A DNA stretch of 64,000 bases from Lichenicoccus sp965213775. GTDB taxonomy: Bacteria; Pseudomonadota; Alphaproteobacteria; Acetobacterales; Acetobacteraceae. The translations under genes and the position numbers were made by a program. This document shows positions 52,720-63,880 of this stretch, piece after piece. Within the stretch, counting starts at the first letter, position 1; each line of letters starts with the position of its first letter. Where the stretch lies: assembly GCA_965213775.1 (NCBI GenBank), contig CBDCAC010000004.1, forward strand, positions 1,548,234 to 1,612,233. The letters run 5' to 3'. Under the pieces are notes generated by a model, which made no database searches, was not told where the DNA came from, and was given only the letters and a program-made list of their open reading frames with translations.

Positions 52720-52821
52720 GCTATGGTGCTCCGTGGCATGGGGGGAGTTTGGTGTGGCAGGGCATAGCGCGCGGTGCTCCGGCGGGCCAGCGCGCACGTG
52801 GCAAGCGATCTGGAGATGATC

Positions 52822-53889
52822 ATGGATGTTCGCAACCTGCCGCAGCGGCCCGCCCTGCCGCCCGGGCTCGATCCGCGTTCGGCGGCGATCCTGCGCGAGA
52901 TCGTGGAGCAGTACGTCGAGACCGGCGACCCGGTCGGCAGCCGCACCCTGTCGCGGCGGCTGCCGCTGCCGCTGTCGCCGGCCACGATACGCAACGTGAT
53001 GGCCGACCTCACCGATGCCGGCCTGCTGTTCGCGCCGCACACCTCCGCCGGACGGCTGCCCACCGACAAGGGCCTGCGGCTGTTCGTCGACGGGCTGCTG
53101 CAGTTCGGCAGCCTCTCGGAGGATGAGCGCGACACCATCATGCGCACCCTGGAGGCGCGCGGCCGCTCGCTGCAGGATACGCTGTCGGACGCCTCGGCGA
53201 TGCTCTCCGGCCTGTCCTCGGCCGCGGGGCTGGTGCTGGCGCCCAAGACCGAGGGGCTGATCAAGCACATCGAGTTCGTCGCCCTGGGCTCGGGGCGGGC
53301 GCTGGTGATCCTGGTGGGCGCGGACGGGCAGGTGGAGAACCGGGTCATCGAGATCCCCGCCGGGCTGCCGCCTTCGGCCCTGGTGGAGGCCGGCAACTAC
53401 CTCAACGCCCGGCTGTCCGGGCTGTCGCTGGACGAGCTGCGCCGCCACGTCACCGAGGAGATGGCGGCCAACCGCACCGAGCTCGACCATCTCTCCGCCA
53501 GCGTGGTCGAGACCGGGCTCGCCACCTGGACCGGGGAGGGCAGGGGCGGCTCGCTGATCGTGCGCGGCCAGGCGCGGCTGCTCGCCGACGTCACCCAGAT
53601 CGAGCGCATCTCCACCATCCAGATGCTGTTCGACCGTCTGGAGACCCAGGAGACCATGCTGCGGCTGCTGGAGCTGGCCGAGCAGTCCGACGGGGTGCGA
53701 ATCTTCATCGGCGCCGAGAGCGGCCTGTTCGGCGTCTCGGGGGTCTCGATGGTGGTGGCGCCGGCGCGCAACGAGGCCAACCGCATCGTCGGCGCCATCG
53801 GCGTGATCGGGCCGACGCGGCTCAATTACGGCCGCATCATTCCGGTGGTGGATTATACCGCGCGGGTGATCGGCCGCCTGCTGGGATAG
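52822..53889 (+). CDS. hrcA: Heat-inducible transcription repressor HrcA
   Basis: 355 residues from the ATG at 52822 with GGAG seven bases upstream. N-terminal winged helix (REIVEQYVETGDPVGSRTLS; SPATIRNVMADLTDAGLL; HTSAGRLPTDKGLR) is diagnostic, and the C-terminal GPTRLNYGRIIPVVDYTA is conserved. HrcA binds CIRCE elements of groE/dnaK operons. No CIRCE element was seen in the window. Start of a usual hrcA-grpE group is not followed here, since grpE is absent downstream. Confidence 0.96.
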   Translation: MDVRNLPQRPALPPGLDPRSAAILREIVEQYVETGDPVGSRTLSRRLPLPLSPATIRNVMADLTDAGLLFAPHTSAGRLPTDKGLRLFVDGLLQFGSLSEDERDTIMRTLEARGRSLQDTLSDASAMLSGLSSAAGLVLAPKTEGLIKHIEFVALGSGRALVILVGADGQVENRVIEIPAGLPPSALVEAGNYLNARLSGLSLDELRRHVTEEMAANRTELDHLSASVVETGLATWTGEGRGGSLIVRGQARLLADVTQIERISTIQMLFDRLETQETMLRLLELAEQSDGVRIFIGAESGLFGVSGVSMVVAPARNEANRIVGAIGVIGPTRLNYGRIIPVVDYTARVIGRLLG

Positions 53890-53949
53890 CTTGCGCGACG
53901 CTCCGGCCGGCTCCTATAGAGCGGGACAGGCGAGGCGGCGGAGGCGAGG

Positions 53950-54180
53950 ATGGTGCAACGATCGGACATCTCGTGCCGGGCGCGTAGGCGCGGACGCCGG
54001 CCGGGAGGCCTCGCGCTCGTCGCACTATGCGCCCTGCCGCTGTCGGGATGCGGGCTGTTCGCGGCACCCTGCCGGGTCGGCTCGGCGGCGCTGAAGATCG
54101 TGCCGCTGGTTGGACAGGTCGCGGCCGCCCCCACCGACGCTTGCGCCAACGTCATCGATTCGACGCCGACCAAGAGCTGA
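53950..54180 (+). CDS. Small lipoprotein, DUF6726-like
   Basis: 76 residues. A long basic N-terminus, hydrophobic core LALVALCALP and lipobox LSGC around residues 31-34 mark a type II signal peptide. The mature part is about 43 residues and contains two further cysteines (PCRVGSAALKIVPLVGQVAA; DACANVID). Similar small lipoproteins follow hrcA in related alphaproteobacteria; function unknown. Confidence 0.7.
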   Translation: MVQRSDISCRARRRGRRPGGLALVALCALPLSGCGLFAAPCRVGSAALKIVPLVGQVAAAPTDACANVIDSTPTKS

Positions 54181-54207
54181 GCCGGATCGCCGGGCGGCCG
54201 TCGGCGC

Positions 54208-55038
<831 letters not shown>

Positions 55039-55113
55039 GGCATGTTGCTCCTGGCTTGGGGGCGACGCGAGGCGATGCGAATGCTAGACAGCCTGCCATG
55101 AGAAGGGCCCGGC

Positions 55114-57672
55114 ATGAACGATCCCTCTAGCGCAGGCCGGCAGCCGCGTCCCGCCGCCAGGACGCCGCGACGGCCGCGGTTCCGCTTCATGCGCCGCCTC
55201 GCCGGCGGCGGGCTCGCGGTCGTGCTGCTGTCGGTCAGCGGCGTGGGCTTCGTGATCTGGCGCAAGTACGAGGTGCTGTCGGCAGGCATGCCCACGGTGG
55301 GGGGTCTGCGCGACTACCAGCCGCCGGTGATGAGCCGCATCTATGCCGGCGACGGCCGGGTGATCGCCGAGCTCGCCGCCGAGCGGCGCATCTTCGCGCC
55401 CTACGCCGCGATCCCGGACCGGGTGAAGGCGGCCTTCACCTCGGCCGAGGACCAGAATTTCTGGACCCATGGCGGCGTCGACCCGCTGGCGATCCTGCGC
55501 GCGGCGGTCACCGACCTGGAGACGATGCATACCGGCCGGCGGCCGATCGGCGCCTCGACCATCACCCAGCAGGTGGCGAAGATCATGCTGCTGAACTCCA
55601 ACGTGCTGACCTTCGAGCGCAAGGTGAAGGAGGCGCTGCTGGCGATGCGCATCGAGCAGACCCTGTCCAAGCAGCGCATCCTCGAGATCTACCTCAACGA
55701 GATCTATCTCGGCGCCGGCGCCTACGGCATCGCGGCGGCCTCGCAGACCTACTTCAACAAGCCGCTCGACCAGCTCGACGACGCCGAGGCGGCCTTTCTC
55801 GGCGCGCTGCCGAAGTCGCCCACCAACTACAACCCGTACCGCTTCCCGGCCGCCGCCCGGGCGCGCCGCGACTGGGTGCTGGGCCGCATGGTCGAGACCC
55901 GCGCGATCACCGCCGAGGCGGCGCGGGCGGCGATGGCCGAGCCGCTGATCCCGCTCTCGTTCCAGCGTCCCGGGCCGGTGCCGGGATCGGAATGGTACTC
56001 CGAGGAGGTGCGTCGCGAGCTGCTCGACCGCTACGGCCCGGACCAGACCACGCAGGGCGGCCTGGTGGTGCAGACCAGCCTGAACCCGGTGCTGCAGCAG
56101 GAGGCGACGCGCGACCTGCGCGAGGGGCTGATGCGCTACGACCGCCAGCACGGCGGCTGGCGTGGCCCGGTGGTGCATATCGAGGGCGTCGGGGTGCGCC
56201 CACGACGCGCCCGCCGCGGCGCCGCGCCTGAGCCGGCGGTGGACTGGGCGGGCGCGCTGGCCACCGTGGCGCGGCCGCCCGGCATGCTGCCGGGCTGGCG
56301 GCTCGGCATGATCCTGTCGACCGCCACCGCCGGCATCGGCTGGCTCGACCAGGCCGGCGACGACCAGACCGGCCTCGGGGTGCCGAGGACCGGCACCCTG
56401 TCGTGGGCCGACTTCGCCTGGATGCGTCAGAAGCGCGAGCCGCGCATCGGCGACGTGGTGATGATCGAGCCCGCCGCCGCCGGGGCGACGCAGCTGCGCC
56501 AGATCCCCGAGGTGGAGGGGGCGATGGTGTCGATGGACCCGCGCACCGGCCGCGTGCTGGCGATGGTGGGCGGCTGGTCGTTCGAATCCTCCCAGTTCAA
56601 CCGCGCCACCCAGGCGCTGCGCCAGCCCGGCTCCTCGTTCAAGCCGCTGGTCTACCTGGCCGCGATGCAGCAGGGCCTCTCGCCGTCTGACAAGTTCCTC
56701 GACGCGCCGTTCGTGCAGGGCCGCTGGCGTCCGAACAATTACGAGCTGACCTACAGCGGCCCGACCACGCTGCACGACGCGCTGCGCGACTCGCTCAACC
56801 TGGTGACCATACGCCTCGCCGCCCATATCGGCATGGCCGCGGTGGCCAAGGTGGCGATCGACCTGCACGAGGTCGACGCCATGCCCAAGGTGCTGCCGGC
56901 GGCACTCGGCGCGGTCGAGACCACGGTGCTGCGCGAGGCCGGCGCCTATGCCTGCATCGCCGATGGCGGCCACGAGGTGCTGCCGAGCCTGATCGACATG
57001 GTGCAGGACCGCGACGGCCACGTGATCTGGCGACCCCAGGGCCTGGCGCTGCAGCCCGGCGCCGACCCGGCGCTGCCGCCGGCGATCATGGACGCGCGCC
57101 GGCAGGTGACCGATCCGGACAGCACGTACCAGGTGGTGCAGATGATGCGCGACGTGATCCTGCACGGCACCGGGGTGCAGGCGGGCCTCGGCATCGACCG
57201 GCCGCTCGCCGGCAAGACCGGCACCAGCCAGGACTTCAACGATGCCTGGTTCGCCGGCTTCTCGCCCGACCTGCTGACCGTGGTGTGGATCGGCTTCGAC
57301 AATCCCCGCAGCCTCGGCGAGAAGGAGGATGGCGGCCACGTCGCCGGACCGGTCTGGAACCGCTTCATGAAGACGGCGCTGGGCGACACCCCCAAGCTCG
57401 AGTTCCGGGTGCCGGACGGCATCTCTCTGGTGCGCTACAATACCGGGCGCGGCAGCACCGTCGACGGCTTCAAGCCGGGGCAGGAGCCGGATCTCAACGT
57501 GCTCGCCGCCGCCGGCGACGGGGAGTCGCTCGGGCCGCAGGACACGGGTGCGGAGAACGTGCCGGATACCGAGACCGAGATGGCCACGAGCGCCCCGGGT
57601 GCGGCGCCGGTCTCGACCACCTCGGTCGATGCGTCCAATCCCGGGCTAGAGGCAAACATCATCCCTTGCTAA
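55114..57672 (+). CDS. mrcA: Penicillin-binding protein 1A, 3' end replaced by fungal sequence
   Basis: 852 codons in the joined frame. Membrane anchor at about 30-50, GT51 glycosyltransferase (EDQNFWTHGGVDPLAILRA; TITQQVAKIML), then transpeptidase with active-site SSFKP, the SLN motif in DSLNLVTI and KTGTSQDFNDAWFAG. It polymerises and cross-links peptidoglycan in the periplasm. The GC-rich coding pattern stops near codon 846 (NPGL); the last residues EANIIPC are encoded by AT-richer DNA that continues into the fungal part. The natural C-terminus is therefore missing by perhaps a few residues only. Catalytic parts are complete. Confidence 0.93.
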   Translation: MNDPSSAGRQPRPAARTPRRPRFRFMRRLAGGGLAVVLLSVSGVGFVIWRKYEVLSAGMPTVGGLRDYQPPVMSRIYAGDGRVIAELAAERRIFAPYAAIPDRVKAAFTSAEDQNFWTHGGVDPLAILRAAVTDLETMHTGRRPIGASTITQQVAKIMLLNSNVLTFERKVKEALLAMRIEQTLSKQRILEIYLNEIYLGAGAYGIAAASQTYFNKPLDQLDDAEAAFLGALPKSPTNYNPYRFPAAARARRDWVLGRMVETRAITAEAARAAMAEPLIPLSFQRPGPVPGSEWYSEEVRRELLDRYGPDQTTQGGLVVQTSLNPVLQQEATRDLREGLMRYDRQHGGWRGPVVHIEGVGVRPRRARRGAAPEPAVDWAGALATVARPPGMLPGWRLGMILSTATAGIGWLDQAGDDQTGLGVPRTGTLSWADFAWMRQKREPRIGDVVMIEPAAAGATQLRQIPEVEGAMVSMDPRTGRVLAMVGGWSFESSQFNRATQALRQPGSSFKPLVYLAAMQQGLSPSDKFLDAPFVQGRWRPNNYELTYSGPTTLHDALRDSLNLVTIRLAAHIGMAAVAKVAIDLHEVDAMPKVLPAALGAVETTVLREAGAYACIADGGHEVLPSLIDMVQDRDGHVIWRPQGLALQPGADPALPPAIMDARRQVTDPDSTYQVVQMMRDVILHGTGVQAGLGIDRPLAGKTGTSQDFNDAWFAGFSPDLLTVVWIGFDNPRSLGEKEDGGHVAGPVWNRFMKTALGDTPKLEFRVPDGISLVRYNTGRGSTVDGFKPGQEPDLNVLAAAGDGESLGPQDTGAENVPDTETEMATSAPGAAPVSTTSVDASNPGLEANIIPC
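57640..57660. other. Bacterium/fungus junction
   Basis: Left of about 57,645 the sequence is GC-rich bacterial coding DNA; right of about 57,652 it is AT-richer with fungal-type genes. The transition is abrupt, without Ns, repeats, tRNA, transposase or target duplication. The CTA codon at the edge is rare in the bacterial part. Confidence 0.85.
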
Positions 57673-58391
57673 CGTTTCTCGAGTAGCGGAGAACTGCGCT
57701 ACTGTGGATAGAAGTTTCCAGTGGTCTTTTCCGCACCATGAGGTTGATTGGCCATTCGATTGGAGCGACCGAAACGAAGGACGTTGAAGTAGGGCTTGAG
57801 CTTGTCGAGATCTCAAGGACCTTTAAGTGCTCCTTAGTACCCAAGCATCGATCATCCGCTCAAGTCTTTGCGCAAGCGGCTGATGAAGCGGCACGATTCA
57901 CGCCCTGAGTCTATATTCTTCCTGGAGGACCATCGCATAAGATAAAATTGGTTTTTGATCGCATCACGCAAGTCGCAAAAGCATACACTAAATTTTCTGC
58001 GGCACAGTGGAATACTTGATTGTGGCTAAGCTAGAGATGATTTCCGCTGTAAGCTGTAGTTGAGGCCCGACGAGCGGGCTGTACACCCACAGATTTGGGA
58101 CAGATTGCTGCACACTTGATCAATATGCTTGTCGCAAGACCTCCTCACCGTCTTTTGCGACAACGGGTGTCTAATGACTTGCGTGATCGAGAACAGCCGA
58201 GCTGATGATCTGGGTTAAAGGTCTTAGTATGTGCGTTGGATTAGACGCCTATTGAAGCCGAGATCTAGCCTGGTGCAAGTACAGACTCGCGAGCCTCAAT
58301 CCAAAGTCGATCTTCGACAGCAGCTTATCCCACTAGATGCATGCACAGATTAGATCCTCAAGGAGCAGCTATATGGACTTCAGCGATCTCT
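57673..58391. other. Fungal non-coding stretch
   Basis: About 720 bp with no convincing exon. Open frames are short and without homology that I recognise. Composition is typical of fungal intergenic DNA. Confidence 0.5.
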
Positions 58392-60131
58392 TCAGGATTC
58401 GCTCCCAGGATCTTTAGGCATAGAAGATCCCTCCTCCTCGGTCAAATCATCCATGTGCTGCTTCGCCCAAGGGCTTCTGAGTCGCAATGCCCGTCCGTAC
58501 CTTTCAAGTATGAAAGGGATTGGATCAGAAGTAGGGCTAAGAATGCAAGAAGACTAGCAGCCCACTGAGTTCCTAAATAGCTAAACATCTGCTGTCCAAA
58601 TAGTGGAAAGCCAGCGCCCGCTACGTTGCGCACAAGGCCGAGGCCCGCTAGTGCGGAGGCACTGAAGACCTGAAGATATTGGTCAGAAGATCTCTGTCGC
58701 GTATGCAGCCCCGAGGATGGAGTTGACTTGCCTTATATGAGTCTTCGGTGTAGTTATACGTCATCAAGATCAAGGTGTAGAAGGACCATCCCCATAACGA
58801 AGACGCTATTATGGGCACAATCCAGTGTACGCTTTTGTAAGAAGTCCATGCGAACCAAAACAGCGATATAGGAAAGGCTGCAGTTCCATAAGTTAGCAAA
58901 GGACAACTTCAATCGTGAACAACTACTCACTAATACCGGCTATTCGACCCAACTGTACACGTGCCTCTGGCACGTTCTTGCCGCTCATCTGCACTACTCT
59001 ACGCTGATAATAATGCTCTTGCCAAATATTTGTGATTGGGCCAATGCTGATGCCCACGACGATCCCGAGGAATGTAAGACCGACACCCAGGACATCGAAG
59101 CCATGACCTCCCGTTCCGAACACTAAGGAAAAGGCCCCATTGAATAGGAAGCTAAGACCATATAAATAGCCGTTATATAGCGCTCCAAAGACAATAATAG
59201 CTTCTGTGAAAAGGAATCTGAACGGTCTCAAAAGGGCTGTCTTGAACAACGTCCGCGGTCCTCTCTGCTTCATCGAGTCCGGGACCTCGATAGCATCTGT
59301 ACCTCTTTGCTTTCTTTCACGGGCTGCCCGGCGAAGAAGCAAAACACTGTGTCTTGTCTCCTTCAGCGTCGCAGTCATAGCCAACCACAGGCCGCCACAT
59401 ATCCCAAGCAGAGCCCAGAAAATATCTCTCCACCCTTTGTACTGCGCAACGCAGGAGAAGAGGAAGTAGCCCAACGGTGACCCTGCCGTAGCCGCCCACA
59501 AGAAGAGACTCATGGCTGGTCCCGTCGCATGTGGTTCATACAGATCCGCAATTGTGCCTCCGAAATTGGCTATCGTTACAGCACTGAACCATCCAGATAG
59601 GAATCGTAGGACTAGAAATCCACCTAGATTCTGGACGAGGGCGGTACCGAGTATAAAGAATAAGAAGATGCCGTAAGAGGCGATGTAAATTGGAGATCGT
59701 CCATAGTACCTGCGCAGATCTTTGTTAAGTATAGTCTCGGTCGATTATTCTAGTGACTACAAGGGATGGGCAATTGCATACTCGGACAGCGGCGCCAAAG
59801 TCATGGGTCCCAATGCAAATCCTAGTACGCACAGGCTCAATCCCAACGTCCCGACCACTCCTGACACCCCAAAATCCTTGGCGAATTTCTTCTCCGCGGG
59901 CGAAAATCCAGACGCTGTGAAGCTGACCGTGAGGTCGATGAGCATGATGGCGATCACGATGGACCATTTCCGCCATGTTGGCCAATGACGCGGGTTTTCG
60001 GGATCTCCAGGAGGAAAGGTGACGAGTTCGACATCTGTGCCGTCCGCCCGTCGGACGACTTGTCGGGGTGCTGTCCCAGGGTCTGCGGTGTTGCCTGATG
60101 CGAGGCTCTCTGGTGGAGGATCGGACGACAT
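58392..60131 (-). CDS. Fungal MFS transporter (DHA1-like), four exons, frame broken by one missing base
   Basis: Exons on the minus strand: 60131-59782, 59709-58931, 58877-58732, 58669-58392. Introns of 72, 53 and 62 bp have GTATGC...CAG, GTGAGT...CAG (with branch TGCTAAC) and GCAAGT...CAG ends; the last is a GC-AG intron. The N-terminus is polar (MSSDPPPESLASGN), then LAPLSEYYGRSPIYI is the MFS motif A region, and FLSGWFSAVTIANFGGTIADL and RNVAGAGFPLFGQQMF are typical of fungal drug:H+ antiporter-1 proteins. In the last exon near 58521-58525 one C is missing: exon lengths sum to 1553, one short of 518 codons, and the expected PIPFILERYGRALRLRSPWA tail is in the shifted frame. Either a sequence error or a recent pseudogene. 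Confidence 0.8.
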
Positions 60132-61160
60132 AATTACATGGAATGACTTCAGAGAAGAGAAGAATTCGTTCCAGACGTACGCCGAATGGATAGTGTTGTC
60201 TCCTCTGACGCTCGGTCAACGTACGTCAATACGCATTGGCGCCGTATCAGGTCGCCAATCAATGCCTTGCGCTTAGCTGGTACGGTCTTCTTCTGACATT
60301 AGAAAATCGTTATGGTACCTACCTACTTTCGTTTGGCAGACAATATCCCCAGTTAGTAGATAGCTACTTCAAGTATGCCGGATGTCGAATGAATGAGGCA
60401 GCGTTGGAGGAAAGGGACTCGGAGGCATTGACGTCAATGATGGGAAAGCCACAGGGCTGAGTGTTATCTACCTAGGTATGGACGTGTGCCGCCCCCCTGC
60501 ATCATTCCTATCCTGACGTTGTTACCTTATGGTCTACGATGTATCCAATGAAATGCCTCTGTGCGTTGTTGCTGTTTTTCTCTCCCTGTCTTCATTCATA
60601 TCATCAGCAACAGATATTCGCAGAACGGGTGAGGCTCTGTTGACTTTGAAATGATCCTGACTTTTAGCCGAGTTCGTGCACGGCCTGCTCCCGCAAAAGA
60701 ACGTACCTCTAGTATTTCCTAGCGAGACTACGATCACGCTCTACGACTATAGACCAGATAGTAAGGATTCTGACGGTACTAGGATCGTACGAGAATCCAG
60801 TCAGTGGAATCCTTTGCCCCCTTTACTCCCTCGGTATTCCTCTTTTGAGGCAACTACACTCCCTCCCGAACGCAGAGGGCATCCGACGATGCTGAATGCG
60901 GGGTGTGTAGAGTAGAATGCAGGTGTGTACAATGTTTTATGGTATTTCCTTGAACGACCCTACAAGCATACATCGTCTTCAATCCTGTACGAACTTCGAC
61001 TCGTCACTGCTCTCGTCTCTTACGTCTTTCTTCAGGCATCGTCATTAAGATATATACAACTAGTAACACTAAGGACAAGGTAATATGACAACAAGAAATA
61101 CAGACGATAGGGTACCGAATGATTATGAAGCGTCAAAGTATCTTCTGTACACTCACATTG
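60132..61160. other. Fungal intergenic stretch
   Basis: About 1 kb. Several frames of 60-90 codons occur but lack splice context, start context or recognisable sequence. Likely promoter of the MFS gene and spacer; nothing else seen. Confidence 0.5.
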
Positions 61161-62127
61161 CTACTGCCAACATGTACACGTTCTGCTATGAATAGCAACA
61201 ATAAATCCAATGATGAAAACACCAACACCGAGGATATATTGTGCCAGAGAGAAACCGCCTTGGATATCGTTGCGAGCCACTGAACGCCATAGAGCTGGAA
61301 CTAAACTGCCTAAAATTGTGAGAAAGCCAAGAAAAATCAATATGTGACAGGTTCGAACAAGTTTCAAGAAGCGGCGACACTTTACTGTCAAAAATCTTTG
61401 TAATGTTGTGTATTGTTCCGAGTACGGCCAGCGTGGAGATTCCGAGAATGGAAGCCAAGGATGCCGTAGTGTGGGCTGCATTGGCGAGAGTTGCGCTGTA
61501 GCAGGGGCTGAGATAGCTATGACTTGATGTCTCGATCGTGGAGATTCTTCTACTGAACAAGACCTGGACGGCTGATTACTCAGGAGACTTATCTCGACAT
61601 GGTGCCTATTGGGATGAACCCGTAGGCGAGGGTTCCTCGTGAGTTCGTCTGCACGACTGCGCCATCTGTGCGTTCGATATAGGAAATCGGGTATTGGTAC
61701 GTGATGCTTTCTGGTGTGAGGTATCAAATCGTTCGCATGGGCACCGATGTACGGGCACCCAGGGTGGAGACATGGATATTGGGAAGCCGAAGAGTCAGGG
61801 GAAAAGAAGCTATGCAAGTATAAGAAAGCCCACTTTGGACGTTGGTATGAAGACAGTAAAGAGGAGGTTTTGAAGAAAATAGACCATTGGCAGAAAGACT
61901 TGAATAATGGAAGCAGGAATGAATTCGAGGATTGAACGGTCATAAAGATGGGCAATAGCATACCTCGTCCTCCGTCCCGTCCTCGGGGCAGGCAGGGTCG
62001 CAGGAGCATCAATCAGTTCAACATCGGGCGAGGTCTCGCAAATATACTCGTAGACTTGATTTCGAGATTCCCAACAAGGCGCACTAGCCGCAGAATAACC
62101 GTGATGCTTGTACTCAAGCAACTCCAT
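61161..62127 (-). CDS. Fungal hypothetical protein with C2H2-like segment and two membrane helices
   Basis: Proposed exons on the minus strand: 62127-61964 and 61809-61161, with a 154-bp intron (GTATGC...CATAG). The joined frame is 270 residues. It contains YPCLHPGCPYIGAHANDL-I-PHTRKHHVP, a C-x4-C...H-x3-4-H arrangement resembling a zinc finger, then an arginine-rich stretch, and at the C-terminus ILIFLGFLTILGSLVPALW and YILGVGVFIIGFIVAI, two hydrophobic helices. Total length is divisible by three, which supports the splice. I do not recognise the family. Start context is weak. Confidence 0.4.
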
Positions 62128-62667
62128 GTAATCCGGACGAAGAAATGAGATCTAGACCTGCGCTGTGCCAAAAAAATTTGCGTATCAGTTCGTAACAGAA
62201 CAAAGCGTGGGAGGATTACTTGAATACAACGCAGAAGAGCGAGCTCACCTTGTTGAAAGCGAGGCGGATAGAGGAGGTACTACCGCAATGGATCTGGAAG
62301 TCTCGCGGTACTCAGATACTGACAATAAGGCTCTGAAAATACCAGCCCCGTCCTTCGTACATCACAAGGCTGACAAAGAAAGATTCATATATCGGGCTTC
62401 CCCGGTGCTGAGAGCCATTGTCAGACAATCTTTCCTTGCTCTTGTGTTGAACGTGGGAAGCTGCTAATTGTTTGACATTTTGAAAGGTCAGTGAAAGGAA
62501 GAGAGAGAAACGTGGACGAAGCTGATTGATGTATCCAGCCTGAACTGTCCAAGCGCCAAGACCAAGTCACGTGCTCTTTCCGCAGCAAGGCAGCCTTGTG
62601 CCGAAAACCAGATCTGCGCCGACCATGATGAGCAGGTGACGATGCCAAAGAGGCTGTGCCAAGCCTC
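62128..62667. other. Fungal intergenic stretch before the racemase-like gene
   Basis: About 540 bp. It includes a 100-codon frame at 62165-62467 (plus) with polar composition that I cannot support as a gene. It probably holds the divergent promoters. Confidence 0.45.
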
Positions 62668-63880
62668 ATGGCAACTTCTCCCCCACCATTGAACGGTATT
62701 CGAGTCATTGAGCTCGCCGGTCTAGCCCCAGGTACTTCTCAGCCGTCCAGCACGATCACCAACCGCCGTTCTAACAGCACTCCAAGGCCCCTTTGCCTGC
62801 CTCCTCCTCGCCGACTATGGCGCCTCCATTCTCCGAGTCGATAGAGCCCATCCTCAAGCCCATACTTCAAACCCGCCCCCTCCGACGCCTGATCCCTTAA
62901 GTCGCCACAAGTCCTCCATAGCCTTGGATCTCAAATCGCCCAATGGCCGTGCCCTTCTCAAATCTCTCCTCAATTATGCCGACATCCTTATCGATCCCTT
63001 TCGCCCCGGAGTCCTCGAGTCGATTGAACTCGACCCAAACGATCTGCTTGCCGCAAATCCCCGCCTCATAATTGCCCGCCTTACTGGCTTCCGCCGAGAT
63101 GGCCCCTATGCGCCCATGGCGGGACACGACATCAATTACCTCGCCGTCTCAGGCCTCCTCTCCCAATTTGGACCATCCAATGCTCCGCCTTCTTTTCCCG
63201 CCAACATAATTGCAGACTTTGGAGGCGGTGGCCTCATGTGCGCATTTGGGATCATGACAGCCCTGTTTGATAGAACGCGGACGGGAAAGGGCCAGGTGGT
63301 TGAAGCAAACATGGTGGATGGGAGTGCCTATTTGGGGACATTTTCTAGGTTTCTAAGAAAGACACCGCTGGGAGATCGACCAAGAGGAGAGAATATGTTG
63401 GATGGAGGATGTCCTTGGTATGCCGTTTACGAGTGTAAGGGTGGGGGTTACATGGCTGTGGGGGCTCTGGAGGGGAGATTTTTCCAAGAGCTTTTGAAAG
63501 ATTTGGATGTCAATCAACAATTGCTAACTACACGCGACGATCGTATGACGTGGCCAGCTCTCAGGGAAGTGTTCCGTCAACGCTTTTCAGAGAAGACAAG
63601 GCAAGAGTGGGAGCAAGTGTTCGCCGGCAAAGACGCGTGTTGCACACCAGTGCTCTCACAAGACGAGCTCGAAGAGCAAGGATATGAGCAGAGACCTGCC
63701 GTAAGCCTCGTGGGATCGCCGGGTCTCGCCGTCCCTCATTCTGAGGCATGGAGCAGCCAAAACCTCGCACCTGGCGCTGGCGGTGAAAACGTGCTAGAGA
63801 GTTGGACAGGCTGGAGGAGAGGTAGAGAATACAAGGTAGAAGGTGGTGGGTTGGTCAAATCCGAAGCTCCTAAGCTGTGA
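62668..63880 (+). CDS. Fungal alpha-methylacyl-CoA racemase-like CoA-transferase family III protein
   Basis: Two exons, 62668-62731 and 62787-63880, with a 55-bp intron (GTACTT...TTCTAAC...AAG). The splice restores LAPGPFACLLLADYGA, the family's opening, and gives 385 residues, the length of animal and fungal AMACR. Active-site parts are AGHDINYLAVSG (histidine), IIADFGGGGLM (aspartate) and VGALEGRFFQELL (glutamate). AMACR epimerises 2-methylacyl-CoAs in peroxisomes or mitochondria; fungal members may act on other acyl-CoAs. No peroxisomal SKL tail is present (ends APKL). Confidence 0.88.

Noticed and set aside
57640..57672. Mobile-element insertion at the bacterium/fungus junction
   Set aside because: No integrase, transposase, inverted repeats, tRNA or target duplication visible near the junction.
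60676..60915. 79-codon plus-strand frame as fungal exon
   Set aside because: No splice sites in proper context, no recognisable sequence.
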